A stretch of 64,000 nucleotides of DNA, from assembly GCF_038002605.1 (NCBI RefSeq), contig NZ_JBBOCT010000001.1, positions 4,712,001 through 4,776,000 on the forward strand, in the 5' to 3' direction. Shown piece after piece: positions 35,485-45,564 of this stretch; within the stretch, counting starts at the first letter, position 1, and each line of letters begins with the position of its first letter. The position numbers were made by a program, and so were the translations under genes. The notes beneath the pieces were generated by a model. That model was not told the origin of the DNA. It saw only the letters and a program-made list of their open reading frames with translations, and did not search any database. The DNA is from Bacillus sp. FSL K6-3431. Lineage in GTDB: Bacteria > Bacillota > Bacilli > Bacillales > Bacillaceae_C.

Positions 35485-37233
35485 ATGCTCGGACGATTCA
35501 AAAAATATATTACATTACGGAATCAAATATTATTTGTATTTTTATTCGCAATGGCCATTGTCTTATGTTTAGTTGGATTTGTCATTTTTCATTTGGTAGG
35601 AACGATATTGACCAACAATGCTGATAAACAGATTCAGCAGACAGCTATACAAGCAAGTGGAAGAATTGATAATTTGTATAAACAACTCGAGTTATTAACG
35701 AGTCAGGTTGCTACAAATGCAAAAGTACAGCAATTGCTTACGCAAGAAGTAAAAGGGGATTTTGCTTCTTTTCAAGAAAGGCAGTCTTTGATGCAAACAG
35801 TTAATTCTTTTCGCGCTTACTCCAACGGCATTAATGCACTAGAATTGTATTTGCCTGATTTTCAAATGCTATATCCAATTGGCGATTCATATCTAGACCA
35901 AAAAATAAGTATTAATTGGGCTATGGAAGCTGATAAAGCAAAAGGAGCAATGGTATGGATTGGCAAAGATCCTAATAACTCTGAGCAATTACTTGCTATC
36001 CGCAGAGTTAGTTTAATGGATCGCTGGTTTTCCAAAGGTGGCTATTTATTAGTTTATATTGATAAAGGATATTTTAATTATCATAACGAGGCTGAGGGAA
36101 AACCCCCAGAAGATGAATATACGATTATATTCGATAATAATATGGAAACTGTATCTTCAACGATAAAAGCTGATATTCAAGAAATTTCTCCGCTTGATAC
36201 ATCTACAATATCTATTAAAGATATTGACTATATGATGGTAAAACAAACTTCCAATGCCACCTCTTGGACATTGGTTATTTTGACGCCATTAAAAAAATTA
36301 ACAAAAGGCCTTGAAGTTTTAAAAATAGCTATTCTGGTTTCTGGGATCATTGGCTTTATCATTTTCTTTATATTATCTTTACCACTATCAACAATGATAA
36401 CTAGACCAATATTCAGGTTAATTAAAACGATGAGAAATACGCATCGAGGTGAGCTTGTTCCAAGTCCAAAATCATCTTCAATTATTGAAATAGCCGAATT
36501 AAATAGAACGTATAATAAATTGGTCGCTGATACTAATCATTTAATTCAAGTTGTGTATGAGAAGGAATTACTTCGCAGCCATACCGAATTGAGAGCGTTG
36601 CAGGCGCAAATAAATCCCCATTTTTTGTTTAATACATTGAATGCGCTTTATTGGTCACTTGATGAAAAAGGAGAAGACAATTTGGCAAATCAAGTGATCG
36701 CGATGTCCCATTTATTCAGGTATACGATCAGTCAATCGAAGAAGGATGAATGGGTGACAATACAAGAGGAGATCGAACATATAGAAAGATACATGTTTAT
36801 TATGCAAATGAGATTAGGGGAGGAACTAATATGGGAAATAACAATACCAGAAGAATACAGAAATGTCAGAATTCCGAAGCTTATGGTTCAGCCACTTGTC
36901 GAAAATGCAGTGATTCATGGTATAGGAAATAAAGTGGGTGGAGGGGAGATTAGTATTATTATCAAGAAATCCAATCAAACCAATCTACTTATTATTGTTC
37001 GTGATAATGGCCCAGGCATAGATAAAAAGACACTTGAAGAAATTATTGAATCTATGGAAAATGGTCAAGTTCAATCACCGAAAGGAACCGGCATAGGGAT
37101 TTCTAATGTGAATAGAAGAATACAACTATACTATAAGGATATGAATGGTAAAGGGCTCGAGATAGATAGTAGCATCGGTAAAGGTACGATGGTCTCTTTT
37201 GAAATACCGATAAATGGAGGGGGATTGGGATGA
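35485..37233 (+). CDS. Sensor histidine kinase, YesM type
   Basis: 582 residues. Spans at about 15-40 and 280-305 enclose an extracytoplasmic sensor; a HAMP-like linker follows, then the His_kinase segment LQAQINPHFLFNTLNALYW with the phospho-accepting His, and an ATPase domain with PLVENAVIHGI, VRDNGPGID and GTGIGISNVNRR. This is the LytS/YesM class that partners AraC-type response regulators. The last four bases overlap the regulator gene start. It probably senses a xylo-oligosaccharide outside the cell, judged from the neighbouring genes. Confidence 0.93.
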   Translation: MLGRFKKYITLRNQILFVFLFAMAIVLCLVGFVIFHLVGTILTNNADKQIQQTAIQASGRIDNLYKQLELLTSQVATNAKVQQLLTQEVKGDFASFQERQSLMQTVNSFRAYSNGINALELYLPDFQMLYPIGDSYLDQKISINWAMEADKAKGAMVWIGKDPNNSEQLLAIRRVSLMDRWFSKGGYLLVYIDKGYFNYHNEAEGKPPEDEYTIIFDNNMETVSSTIKADIQEISPLDTSTISIKDIDYMMVKQTSNATSWTLVILTPLKKLTKGLEVLKIAILVSGIIGFIIFFILSLPLSTMITRPIFRLIKTMRNTHRGELVPSPKSSSIIEIAELNRTYNKLVADTNHLIQVVYEKELLRSHTELRALQAQINPHFLFNTLNALYWSLDEKGEDNLANQVIAMSHLFRYTISQSKKDEWVTIQEEIEHIERYMFIMQMRLGEELIWEITIPEEYRNVRIPKLMVQPLVENAVIHGIGNKVGGGEISIIIKKSNQTNLLIIVRDNGPGIDKKTLEEIIESMENGQVQSPKGTGIGISNVNRRIQLYYKDMNGKGLEIDSSIGKGTMVSFEIPINGGGLG

Positions 37234-38000
37234 ATACAAAAACGATATTAATCGTTGATGATGAACAACAAGCACGACAAGGATTAAAGCGAACATTGGA
37301 AGGGTGGGGGAAGGAAAAGAATTATGTATTAAGCGCTAGAAGTGGAAAAGAGGCCCTAGCTCTTTTTGAAACGAATAAAATCCACCTTCTCATCACTGAT
37401 ATTAGAATGCCAGAGATATCAGGCATTGATTTGCTTAAAGCATTACAAAAGACAAATTATCAGCCTGTTGTCATTATTATTTCCAGCTATTCAGAATTTG
37501 AATATGCGCAAGAAGCAATTAGGCTGGGTGTAACCAATTATTTGCTGAAACCATTTACTAAGCAAAAACTAATTGAAGCAGTGCAGGATGCCTTAAAAAC
37601 CGAGGAGAAAATAAATAAAACAGGAATCTTGGAAAGAGTGGCAGATGAGCAGCTGATGAAAATGGAGTCAGAAAGAAGTAGCATGAGAGATTCAATCAAA
37701 AATGCATTGGAATATATTGATATGAATATAAAAAAACAAATCAATTTAAGCGAAACGGCCAACCACGTACATTTAAATTCGAGCTATTTTAGTGTTTTAT
37801 TTAAAGAGCAAACAAATATGACATTTAGTGAATATATTACCCGCAAAAGACTACAGGCAGCAAAGAATCTTCTCATTCATTCGGATCTAACCGTTGAGGA
37901 AATATCTTATGCTATTGGTTATCAAACCCCGAAATACTTTATTAAATTATTTAAAGAACATGAGGAAATTACACCAAGTAAATATAGAAAAATGGAATGA
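37230..38000 (+). CDS. AraC-type response regulator, YesN type
   Basis: 256 residues, shorter than many YesN proteins. Receiver domain (residues 4-120) with acidic pair Asp10-Asp11, phosphorylation site Asp57 in TDIRMPE and Lys in LLKPF; a short linker leads directly to the C-terminal AraC DNA-binding domain (about 155-255, HLNSSYFSVLFKE, AIGYQTPKYFIKLFKEH). It is overlapped and coupled with the kinase gene. A direct repeat with 21-base spacing just downstream, before the binding-protein gene, is a likely target. Confidence 0.93.
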   Translation: MNTKTILIVDDEQQARQGLKRTLEGWGKEKNYVLSARSGKEALALFETNKIHLLITDIRMPEISGIDLLKALQKTNYQPVVIIISSYSEFEYAQEAIRLGVTNYLLKPFTKQKLIEAVQDALKTEEKINKTGILERVADEQLMKMESERSSMRDSIKNALEYIDMNIKKQINLSETANHVHLNSSYFSVLFKEQTNMTFSEYITRKRLQAAKNLLIHSDLTVEEISYAIGYQTPKYFIKLFKEHEEITPSKYRKME

Positions 38001-38009
38001 ACCTAATAA

Positions 38010-38040
38010 TAGTGGTATTTCCCCCAATTGTAGTGGTCTT
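38010..38040 (+). promoter_or_regulatory. Direct repeat, candidate AraC/YesN binding sites
   Basis: TAGTGGTATT at 38010-38019 and TAGTGGTCTT at 38031-38040, 21 bases apart, that is two helical turns, as expected for the two HTH units of AraC-type activators. They stand immediately upstream of the cre box and the importer gene. Confidence 0.5.
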
Positions 38041-38042
38041 AT

Positions 38043-38057
38043 TTGCAAGCGCTAACA
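38043..38057. promoter_or_regulatory. CcpA cre site before xylo-oligosaccharide importer
   Basis: TTGCAAGCGCTAACA matches the full WTGNAANCGNWNNCW cre consensus. It abuts the AraC-type repeats, pointing to combined induction and glucose repression. Confidence 0.75.
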
Positions 38058-38100
38058 GTGATAAACTTTATACAAATGAATCATCAAGGGGGAGAAAATA

Positions 38101-39411
38101 ATGATAAATAGAGCGCATACGTTAATATTGGTTTCCGTACTCGTTTTGGCAGTAGTCTTATCAGCTTGTACATCTTCAAATAAAGATGCCGGAGCTGGGG
38201 ATAGTAAAGCTACTGAAAAAAAAATTAAGTTTATGCATTTATGGCCATCTGGAAGCTCTAAACAACAAAATATGATTGTCGAAGATATTATTAAACAGTT
38301 TGAAGCAGAAAACGAAGGTGTAAAAGTCGAGGTTGAGATACTTGAAAATGAACAATATAAAAATAAAATCAAAGTACTTTCCTCTTCAAATGATCTACCG
38401 GATGTCGGTTTTACTTGGGCAGCTGGGTACTTGAAGCCATTTGTAAAGGGAGAACTATTAGCTCCACTAGATGATGTGTTGGATGGTGGATTAAAAGATG
38501 CATTCGTATCAGGGACAACGGAAGCATATGCGATCGATGGCAAGACATATGGATTGCCTCTTGAATTAAATATCGCCCCCATTTATTACAATAAAAGCAT
38601 TTTTGATAAATATAGTTTAGAAGTGCCTGAAACGTATGAGCAATTTGAACAAATCGTTAAAACCTTGCGTGAAAACGATATTGCTCCGATTGCGCTTGGC
38701 AATAAAGACCGCTGGACAGGCTCTTTATGGTATATGTATTTAGCTGACCGTATTGGTGGATCTGATTTACTCACACAAGCAATTAATCGTGAAGGTTCGT
38801 TTGAAGATGAAAGCTTAGTTAAGGCAGCAGAAGAAATTCAAAAACTAGTAAAAGCGAATGCATTTAATAAAGGATTTAATGGCTTGTCAAATGATGAAGG
38901 AAAGTCTGAATTTATGAATGATAATGCGGCAATGTATTTGATGGGTACTTGGGAGCTTCCTAACTTAACGACAAATGAAGATATTCCGCAAGAATTTAGA
39001 GATAATGCAGGTTTCTTTAAATTCCCGACGGTTAAAGGTGGGAATGGAGATATTGACAGTTGGGTTGGTGGACCTGGTGTGGGATTATTTGTTTCCGAAA
39101 AGTCGAAGGTAAAAGACGAAGCGAAGGAATTTGTTACATTCTTTGTTGAAAGATGGGGAGAGCAGGCAGTAACAAATGCTGGGGTCATTCCTGCCACGAA
39201 AGTAGACACTGCTAAGGTAGATTTGCCAGATCTTTATATTGATGTTCTTAACGAATTGAATAAAGCAAGCAACTTAACATTATTTGCGGATGTTCAAATG
39301 AGTGCATCTGTTGCAGAAACACACTTAAACTTAATTCAGTCTTTGTTTGGTAATGAAGTGTCGCCAGAAGACTTTGCTAAACAGCATGAAAAGGCACTAG
39401 CTGAGGAATAA
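38101..39411 (+). CDS. Sugar-binding lipoprotein, CUT1 type
   Basis: 436 residues; signal peptide with lipobox VLSAC near residue 22, then a CUT1 binding domain (KFMHLWPSGSSK, LPLELNIAPIYYNKSIF, GTWELPN). It is the first gene of an importer operon running into GH43. With GH67 and GH43 next door the ligand is probably a xylo-oligosaccharide, perhaps carrying glucuronate. A GGGGGAG ribosome site precedes ATG. Confidence 0.92.
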   Translation: MINRAHTLILVSVLVLAVVLSACTSSNKDAGAGDSKATEKKIKFMHLWPSGSSKQQNMIVEDIIKQFEAENEGVKVEVEILENEQYKNKIKVLSSSNDLPDVGFTWAAGYLKPFVKGELLAPLDDVLDGGLKDAFVSGTTEAYAIDGKTYGLPLELNIAPIYYNKSIFDKYSLEVPETYEQFEQIVKTLRENDIAPIALGNKDRWTGSLWYMYLADRIGGSDLLTQAINREGSFEDESLVKAAEEIQKLVKANAFNKGFNGLSNDEGKSEFMNDNAAMYLMGTWELPNLTTNEDIPQEFRDNAGFFKFPTVKGGNGDIDSWVGGPGVGLFVSEKSKVKDEAKEFVTFFVERWGEQAVTNAGVIPATKVDTAKVDLPDLYIDVLNELNKASNLTLFADVQMSASVAETHLNLIQSLFGNEVSPEDFAKQHEKALAEE

Positions 39412-39481
39412 CTACATTGAAAGGACATATCTTCCACTCGGTATGTCCTTTCATATATTAAAAATGAAAGGAGTAACATAA

Positions 39482-40360
39482 ATGAATAGAGTCATGTCAA
39501 ATAAAAAAGTGATTGCTTTATATACAATTCCTGCCTTGTTCTTAATAATTGGTTTAATATATGTACCTATCATTTTAACAGGCTATTACGGACTGATGAA
39601 ATGGGATGGAGTCGGCTCAATGGAATTTATAGGACTTGATAATTATAAGAAACTTATTAGCGACTCCATGTTTTGGAAAAGTGCCTATCATTCCTTTTTA
39701 TTAGCACTCTTTTCAACAATGAGTCTTGTGATTTATTTACTCATATCAATTGTTCTTTCGGGAAAAATTAAAGGTGCAGATTTTTTACGAAAGGTATATT
39801 TAATTCCTATGTTACTTGCATCAGTGGCAATTGCACAACTTTGGATGAAAATTTATCATCCGACAAACGGGATTTTAAATACGATGCTCATGTCATTAGG
39901 AGTAGATGATCCACCAGCTTGGCTAGCAGACTCTAATATCGTTCTATTGGCTATTTTCATTCCGATTTTATGGCAATATGCAGGGTTTTATATATTGATT
40001 TATTATGCAGCATTAAAAAATATTCCAGAATCGCTCATGGAAGCTGCGAGAATAGATGGTGCAACACCACTACAAATTGCATTAAAAATCAAAATACCAT
40101 TAATCATGAATGTCATTATGGTCACAATCGTACTAGCTGTCGTGGGGTCGTTAAAGTATTTTGATTTAATTTATGTGATGACAGATGGTGGGCCTAATGG
40201 AGCCAGTGAAGTAATGGCATCCTATATGTATCATAAAGCTTTCAGAGGATTTGACTTTGGTTATGGAAGTGCTATTGGATTTTTTCTATTAATTATTTGC
40301 CTTGTCGTTACATGGATCATACGCAAGGTGACGACGCCTAAGGAAGAAATTGAATTTTAA
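39482..40360 (+). CDS. ABC sugar importer permease, CUT1 MalF-like
   Basis: 292 residues, six spans, coupling loop LMEAARIDGATPLQIALKIKIP, and VMTDGGPNGASEV typical of UgpA/MsmF-type permeases. GAAAGGAG precedes ATG. Cytoplasmic ATPase not encoded nearby. It pairs with the following permease. Confidence 0.93.
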   Translation: MNRVMSNKKVIALYTIPALFLIIGLIYVPIILTGYYGLMKWDGVGSMEFIGLDNYKKLISDSMFWKSAYHSFLLALFSTMSLVIYLLISIVLSGKIKGADFLRKVYLIPMLLASVAIAQLWMKIYHPTNGILNTMLMSLGVDDPPAWLADSNIVLLAIFIPILWQYAGFYILIYYAALKNIPESLMEAARIDGATPLQIALKIKIPLIMNVIMVTIVLAVVGSLKYFDLIYVMTDGGPNGASEVMASYMYHKAFRGFDFGYGSAIGFFLLIICLVVTWIIRKVTTPKEEIEF

Positions 40361-40373
40361 AGGAGGAGACAAT

Positions 40374-41252
40374 ATGAACATCAATACGAGTGCTGCAACC
40401 TCCACTAAACAACTGAAGCGAACGAGCACCAATCGGATTGCATACGGAACCATGTATATGTTGCTAGCAATTGTTGCTGTCTTTCAAATATTTCCGATCA
40501 TCTGGCTTTTCCTTTTTTCATTGAAAAATAATCAGGAAGTATTTAATATGTCGCCATTCGCGATCCCAACTAATCCTAAGTGGGAAAACTACGTGAAGGT
40601 TTGGGTAGAAGGCAATATTAGTCAATACTTTTTTAATAGTGTCGTATACACATTGGCAGCAGTTATACTAACCGTTTTGCTTGCGAGTATGGTTACATTT
40701 ACGATAACACGGATGAAGTGGAAGTGGAGCAAGCTAACATTAGGTTTATTCATGGTTGGTTTAATGATACCTGTGCACTCTACATTAATTCCGTTATTTA
40801 GTACTTTTTCAAAGCTGAATTTGATAGATAACCCAATTGCTATCATACTTTCCTACACTGCTTTTAACTTACCAATCACAATAATGATATTATTGGGTTT
40901 TTATCAGACATTACCAAGAGAAGTAGAAGAGGCAGCAATTATGGATGGCGCATCCATTCATAGGCTGTTTTTCCAGATTACTTTGCCAATGACAACGCCC
41001 GTCATGGCGACCGCCGGCATTATCAATATGATCTATAACTGGAATGAATTTGTATTTGTAAACACATTTATCAGCTCCGATCGATTCAAAACACTCACGG
41101 TTGGTATCCAGAATTTTATTGGTCAATATACAACTGATTGGGGAGCGATCGGTGCTACATTAATGATTAGTATTATTCCTATATTGCTAGCCTTCCTTTT
41201 ATTAAGCAATCGAATTGTTGAAGGTATTGCAGCTGGCTCTGTAAAAGGTTGA
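40374..41252 (+). CDS. ABC sugar importer permease, CUT1 MalG-like
   Basis: 292 residues, six spans, coupling loop EVEEAAIMDGASIHRLFFQITLP, and the C terminus NRIVEGIAAGSVKG usual for MsmG/UgpE-type permeases. ATG 40374 has AGGAGGAG at the right distance; an earlier ATG at 40350 overlaps the preceding gene. Confidence 0.93.
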   Translation: MNINTSAATSTKQLKRTSTNRIAYGTMYMLLAIVAVFQIFPIIWLFLFSLKNNQEVFNMSPFAIPTNPKWENYVKVWVEGNISQYFFNSVVYTLAAVILTVLLASMVTFTITRMKWKWSKLTLGLFMVGLMIPVHSTLIPLFSTFSKLNLIDNPIAIILSYTAFNLPITIMILLGFYQTLPREVEEAAIMDGASIHRLFFQITLPMTTPVMATAGIINMIYNWNEFVFVNTFISSDRFKTLTVGIQNFIGQYTTDWGAIGATLMISIIPILLAFLLLSNRIVEGIAAGSVKG

Positions 41253-41321
41253 AAAAGTTGTGTACTAGTATGGCACACTCTATGAAAGTGATTACATTAA
41301 TATAAGTGGAGGTTTTTGAAT

Positions 41322-42935
41322 ATGACAAAAATTCTTAATCCAATTTTGACAGGTTTTCATCCAGATCCGAGTATATGTCGTGTAGGAGAGGATTATTACA
41401 TCGCCGTATCCACGTTTGAGTGGTTTCCGGGTGTCGGAATTTTTCACTCGAAGGATTTGAAAAACTGGCATATTGTGAGTAGACCATTAAATAGGCTAAG
41501 TCAATTGAATATGATCGGAAATCCAGATTCTGGTGGAGTTTGGGCTCCGCAACTATCGTATAGTGATGGTCAATTTTGGCTTATTTATACGGATGTAAAG
41601 GTGACGGAAGGTCAATGGAAAGACTGTCATAATTACTTAGTAACGAGTGAAACAATCGATGGTGATTGGTCAGAACCTATATATTTGAATAGTTCCGGCT
41701 TTGACCCTTCGCTTTATCATGAGGAAGATGGTAAAAAATACTTGGCTAATATGTTCTGGGATCATCGGAAGAATAAGCATAATTTTTATGGCATCGTTCT
41801 TCAAGAATACGATCCAAAAGAACAAAAACTAGTCGGTAAATCGGAGATTATATTTAAAGGCACCGACATAATGCTGACGGAAGCACCTCATATTTATAAA
41901 ATCGATGGCTATTATTATTTATTAACTGCGGAAGGCGGCACGAAATATGATCATGCAGCGACAATAGCAAGATCGAAAAATCTGTGGGGGCCATACGAAG
42001 TTCATCCGGAAAATCCGCTTATTACAGGTTGGGCAACACCGCGAAATCCTTTGCAAAAAGCGGGACATGCCTCGATCGTTCATACGCACACAGATGAATG
42101 GTTTTTAGTTCATTTGACAGGGCGTCCATTACCTAAAGAAGGTCAGCCGCTATTAGATCATCGTGGTTACTGTCCACTTGGAAGAGAAACCGCTATCCAA
42201 AGGCTGGAATGGAAAGACGGCTGGCCTTATGTTGTAGGAGGGAATTTTCCAGCATTAGAGATTGAAGGTCCGAATATGGAAGAGGTACGATGGGATGCAG
42301 ATTATCCTGAGAAAGATGACTTTGATGCTGCTACATTGAATCTTCATTTCCAATCTTTACGAATTCCATTAGATGAAAAGACTGTTTCACTAAAAGCCAA
42401 TCCTGGTCATTTACGTTTATATGGTAAAGAGTCATTAACGTCTAAATTCACACAGGCTTTTATGGCAAGACGCTGGCAGCATTTTAATTTTAAGGCAGAG
42501 ACGAAGGTGGCTTTTAATCCAGAGTCGTTCCAACAATCAGCAGGTTTAGTAAACTATTATAACACGCAAAATTGGACATCTTTGCAAATGTCATGGCATG
42601 AAGAAAAAGGGAGAATACTAGAATTAATGACTTGTGATCAATTTATTTTTGATCAGCCACTACTTGGAGAGGAAATTCCAATTCCGCTAGATTTAGATTA
42701 TGTTTATTTACGGGTTGAAGTGATAACAGCTATATATCAATATTCCTATTCTTTTGACGGTAAAAATTGGACAGCAATTCCTGTGAAATTCTCATCCTAT
42801 AAGCTGTCGGATGATTATATACAAGGAGGAGGATTCTTTACTGGGGCATTTGTTGGTATGCATTGTCAAGATACATCGGGACAAAGTCTCCACGCTGATT
42901 TTGATTACTTTGTGTATAAAGAAGAACAGAACTAA
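41322..42935 (+). CDS. GH43 beta-xylosidase / alpha-L-arabinofuranosidase
   Basis: 537 residues, cytoplasmic. The five-bladed propeller begins [23 protein letters not shown], where the Asp is the general base, continues with [12 protein letters not shown] (pKa modulator) and [12 protein letters not shown] (general acid Glu), and ends with a beta-sandwich of about 200 residues, as in XynB-type enzymes. The product would be xylose from short xylo-oligosaccharides; arabinose release is the alternative. GGAGG lies before ATG 41322; TTG 41316 is too close to it. Confidence 0.93.
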   Translation: MTKILNPILTGFHPDPSICRVGEDYYIAVSTFEWFPGVGIFHSKDLKNWHIVSRPLNRLSQLNMIGNPDSGGVWAPQLSYSDGQFWLIYTDVKVTEGQWKDCHNYLVTSETIDGDWSEPIYLNSSGFDPSLYHEEDGKKYLANMFWDHRKNKHNFYGIVLQEYDPKEQKLVGKSEIIFKGTDIMLTEAPHIYKIDGYYYLLTAEGGTKYDHAATIARSKNLWGPYEVHPENPLITGWATPRNPLQKAGHASIVHTHTDEWFLVHLTGRPLPKEGQPLLDHRGYCPLGRETAIQRLEWKDGWPYVVGGNFPALEIEGPNMEEVRWDADYPEKDDFDAATLNLHFQSLRIPLDEKTVSLKANPGHLRLYGKESLTSKFTQAFMARRWQHFNFKAETKVAFNPESFQQSAGLVNYYNTQNWTSLQMSWHEEKGRILELMTCDQFIFDQPLLGEEIPIPLDLDYVYLRVEVITAIYQYSYSFDGKNWTAIPVKFSSYKLSDDYIQGGGFFTGAFVGMHCQDTSGQSLHADFDYFVYKEEQN

Positions 42936-42948
42936 ATTATTAATATGT

Positions 42949-42971
42949 GAGGGTGATTTCACCCTCTTTTT
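42949..42971 (+). terminator. Terminator after GH43 gene
   Basis: GAGGGTGA (42949-42956) pairs with TCACCCTC (42959-42966) across two bases and is followed by TTTTTC. Confidence 0.8.
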
Positions 42972-43013
42972 CATAGCTCAAACATGTTTATTGCATTTGA
43001 ATAGAATTTGTTG

Positions 43014-43056
43014 TTGACAAAATACGACTTAAAAAGCTAGTATGGTAGTGTACTAC
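43014..43056 (+). promoter_or_regulatory. Promoter and palindrome before GH67 gene
   Basis: TTGACA at 43014-43019 and TAGTAT at 43038-43043 (18-base spacer) form a promoter. The inverted repeat GTAGT-GT-ACTAC (43045-43056) lies at the expected transcription start and may be a repressor site, possibly for the GntR-type protein at 55976. Confidence 0.5.
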
Positions 43057-43087
43057 TTAAATATTCAGATTTATTTTACTTTTTAAA

Positions 43088-43102
43088 TTGTAAGCGTTAT
43101 CG
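43088..43102. promoter_or_regulatory. cre site in GH67 leader
   Basis: TTGTAAGCGTTATCG fits the cre consensus except for its last base. About 45 bases downstream of the promoter -10, it could act as a roadblock. Confidence 0.6.
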
Positions 43103-43215
43103 ACGGGTATTAATAATTTGTGCACTCTCGTGAGTAGTTTATATTCCTAAATGAATCGGCAGAAATATAGTAAGCAGTAGAAAAGAGACAGAATAAAAGA
43201 ATGGAGGATATTCTT

Positions 43216-45276
43216 ATGCAAAATATGAAACAAAAAGTAATGGAAGCAAATAGTTATAAGGCATGGTTGCAATACGCCCGAAAAATAGAAAATAAGCAAA
43301 AGGACTATTATTCAGCTTATTTTCAAGCGATTACTTATTTTGAAGAATCAGAAGTAATCGATGCTGCTATCCAAGAATTAGCACGGGCAGTAAAAGGGAT
43401 GTTAGACATAAGTCCTGATATCAAAAAGGGTTCGATTGACGAACAATCAGCAGGAATTATCCTTAAGGTAAATTCGACATATGTGACCAAGGAGCAGCAA
43501 AGATATAGCAAACAATTAGACGCATATCAAATAAAACAAGATGATGAACAGATTATCATTAGTAGTGGCTCTGATAAAGGGATTTTATATGGAGTATTCC
43601 ATTTACTTAAAATCGTTCAGTCAGATGAATCGCTTGAAGGGATGTTGATTAGTGAAAAACCACGGAATCAGCTCCGGATGATTAATCAATGGGATAATAT
43701 GGATGGAAGTATTGAAAGAGGGTATGCTGGCTCATCCATTTTTTATCAAGACAATCAATTTATTGGCGACGGTAAACGGATTGAGGATTATGCAAGATTA
43801 CTATCCTCTGTAGGTATTAATGCTATTTCGATTAATAATGTAAACGTACACAAAGTGGAAACTAGATTAATTACAGATCTGCTTCCAGAGGTGAAAAAAA
43901 CAGCAGCAATTTTTAGAAAATATGGGATCACATTATTTTTAAGTATCAATTATTCTAGCCCAATTGAAATTGGGGGTCTCACTACCGCGGATCCGCTTGA
44001 TCAGGATGTGCAAGTATGGTGGGCAGAAGCTGCGAAGAATATTTACGCGCAAATTCCTGACTTTGGTGGTTTCGTCGTAAAGGCAGATTCAGAGCACCGA
44101 CCGGGTCCTTTCACATATGGAAGAGATCACACAGATGGAGCGAATATGCTTGCCAAGGCATTAAAGCCGCATGATGGAATCGTTATTTGGCGCTGTTTTG
44201 TTTATAATTGCCTGCAAGATTGGCGTGATCGAAAAACCGATCGTGCAAGAGCTGCATATGATCATTTTCAACCACTTGATGGGCAATTCGCTGATAATGT
44301 GATATTACAGGTGAAAAATGGTCCAATGGACTTTCAAGTCAGAGAACCAGTATCACCATTGATCGGCGCTTTGAAAAAAACAAACCATTTGCTTGAATTA
44401 CAGGTAACGCAGGAGTATACAGGCCAACAAAAGCATCTATGTTATCTCGTACCTCAATGGAAAGAAGTATTAAATTTTGATACATATGCAAATGGAGAAG
44501 GTACAGAAATTCACAATATTATAGCTGGTGATGTATACGAGTATCAATATAGTGGTTTGGCGGCCGTTTCTAACATCGGTGCAGATTTGAATTGGACGGG
44601 GCATGATTTGGCACAAGCCAATTTGTATGGATATGGTCGTTTATGCTGGGATCCTACTTTGGATACGCAGGAACTGACATTGGAATGGATTCATCAAACC
44701 TATGGAAAGTTAGATAGATTAGTAGATTCATTACTGCAAATTATGCTTAAATCATGGGAAATTTACGAGAAATATACTGCTCCCCTTGGTGTTGGCTGGA
44801 TGGTAAATCCAGGGCATCATTATGGTCCTAATGTAGATGGATATGAATATTCGCTTTGGGGTACGTATCATTATGCCGATCGAGATGGGATCGGAGTAGA
44901 TCGTACGATAGAGACGGGTACAGGTTATACCGAACAATATTATCAACCGAATGCAGATAGGTATAATTCACTTTTCGACTGTCCGGATGAATTGATTCTT
45001 TTTTTTCATCATGTGCCATATACCCATCAGCTTCAATCTGGAAAAACAGTTATTCAAACCATTTATGATACTCATTTTGAAGGGGTTCAAAATGTACAAG
45101 CTTTACATGATGAATGGTTAACGTTAGAAGGAGAGATGGATGAACAGCGATTTAAAGCTATTTCCCAACGGTTAAATGACCAATTCGAACATTCAAAACA
45201 ATGGCGTGACATGATCAATACTTATTTCTATCGAAAATCAGGCATTGAGGATGAACAAGATAGAATAATTTATTGA
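43216..45276 (+). CDS. GH67 alpha-glucuronidase
   Basis: 686 residues, cytoplasmic, full family length. [11 protein letters not shown] carries the acid Glu, and [14 protein letters not shown] the Asp and Glu pair acting as base; WRCFVYN and the aromatic C-terminal helical domain ([16 protein letters not shown]) are also conserved. It releases 4-O-methyl-glucuronate or glucuronate from the non-reducing end of aldouronic acids taken up from glucuronoxylan. ATG 43216 has GGAGG spaced well; the frame opens earlier at 43201. Its product can enter the uxuA route encoded at 56686. Confidence 0.95.
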   Translation: MQNMKQKVMEANSYKAWLQYARKIENKQKDYYSAYFQAITYFEESEVIDAAIQELARAVKGMLDISPDIKKGSIDEQSAGIILKVNSTYVTKEQQRYSKQLDAYQIKQDDEQIIISSGSDKGILYGVFHLLKIVQSDESLEGMLISEKPRNQLRMINQWDNMDGSIERGYAGSSIFYQDNQFIGDGKRIEDYARLLSSVGINAISINNVNVHKVETRLITDLLPEVKKTAAIFRKYGITLFLSINYSSPIEIGGLTTADPLDQDVQVWWAEAAKNIYAQIPDFGGFVVKADSEHRPGPFTYGRDHTDGANMLAKALKPHDGIVIWRCFVYNCLQDWRDRKTDRARAAYDHFQPLDGQFADNVILQVKNGPMDFQVREPVSPLIGALKKTNHLLELQVTQEYTGQQKHLCYLVPQWKEVLNFDTYANGEGTEIHNIIAGDVYEYQYSGLAAVSNIGADLNWTGHDLAQANLYGYGRLCWDPTLDTQELTLEWIHQTYGKLDRLVDSLLQIMLKSWEIYEKYTAPLGVGWMVNPGHHYGPNVDGYEYSLWGTYHYADRDGIGVDRTIETGTGYTEQYYQPNADRYNSLFDCPDELILFFHHVPYTHQLQSGKTVIQTIYDTHFEGVQNVQALHDEWLTLEGEMDEQRFKAISQRLNDQFEHSKQWRDMINTYFYRKSGIEDEQDRIIY

Positions 45277-45564
45277 GAAAAAGCGGAGGCGCCTGTTAAC
45301 GATGTACGGACAGCATCAACAGGATTATGGGGGCGTCGGTTATCACAGGACATGGCAATTTTAGTCGACGATCCTTTGTTAACATGCTCGAGATAAAGGC
45401 GGTCAATGTTGACTTATCGTAGGATGCTTTCTGAAGTTTCCAAGTCGCCGGGTGCTGTACCTAGACAAAGAAAAGCTACTGTGTAGAGCGTGAAATGATG
45501 ATAGTTATTATTTTAAGGAGTTTATATAGAAAAGTATATTAAAGAATATAGAAGGGGGAGAAAT
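45277..45564. repeat. Bacillaceae-type intergenic repeat before fourth importer
   Basis: From about 45284 (GCGGAGGCGCCTGTTAACG) to 45480 (CAAGTCGCCGGGTGCTG, then CTAGACAAAG) the sequence is GC-richer and noncoding. The two ends match my memory of a widespread bacillar intergenic element; a shortened relative sits at 60838. AT-rich leader DNA and the GAAGGGGGAG ribosome site follow. Confidence 0.5.

Noticed and set aside
38052..38582. 176-codon frame on the minus strand
   Set aside because: Antisense to the binding-protein signal peptide and N-terminal domain, low-complexity Ser/Phe-rich translation, no start signals.
41261..43046. Shared CTAGTATGG at 41265 and 43037 as a common operator
   Set aside because: Nine bases of identity, with a promoter only at the second site and no symmetry at the first; chance is likely in such AT-rich DNA.
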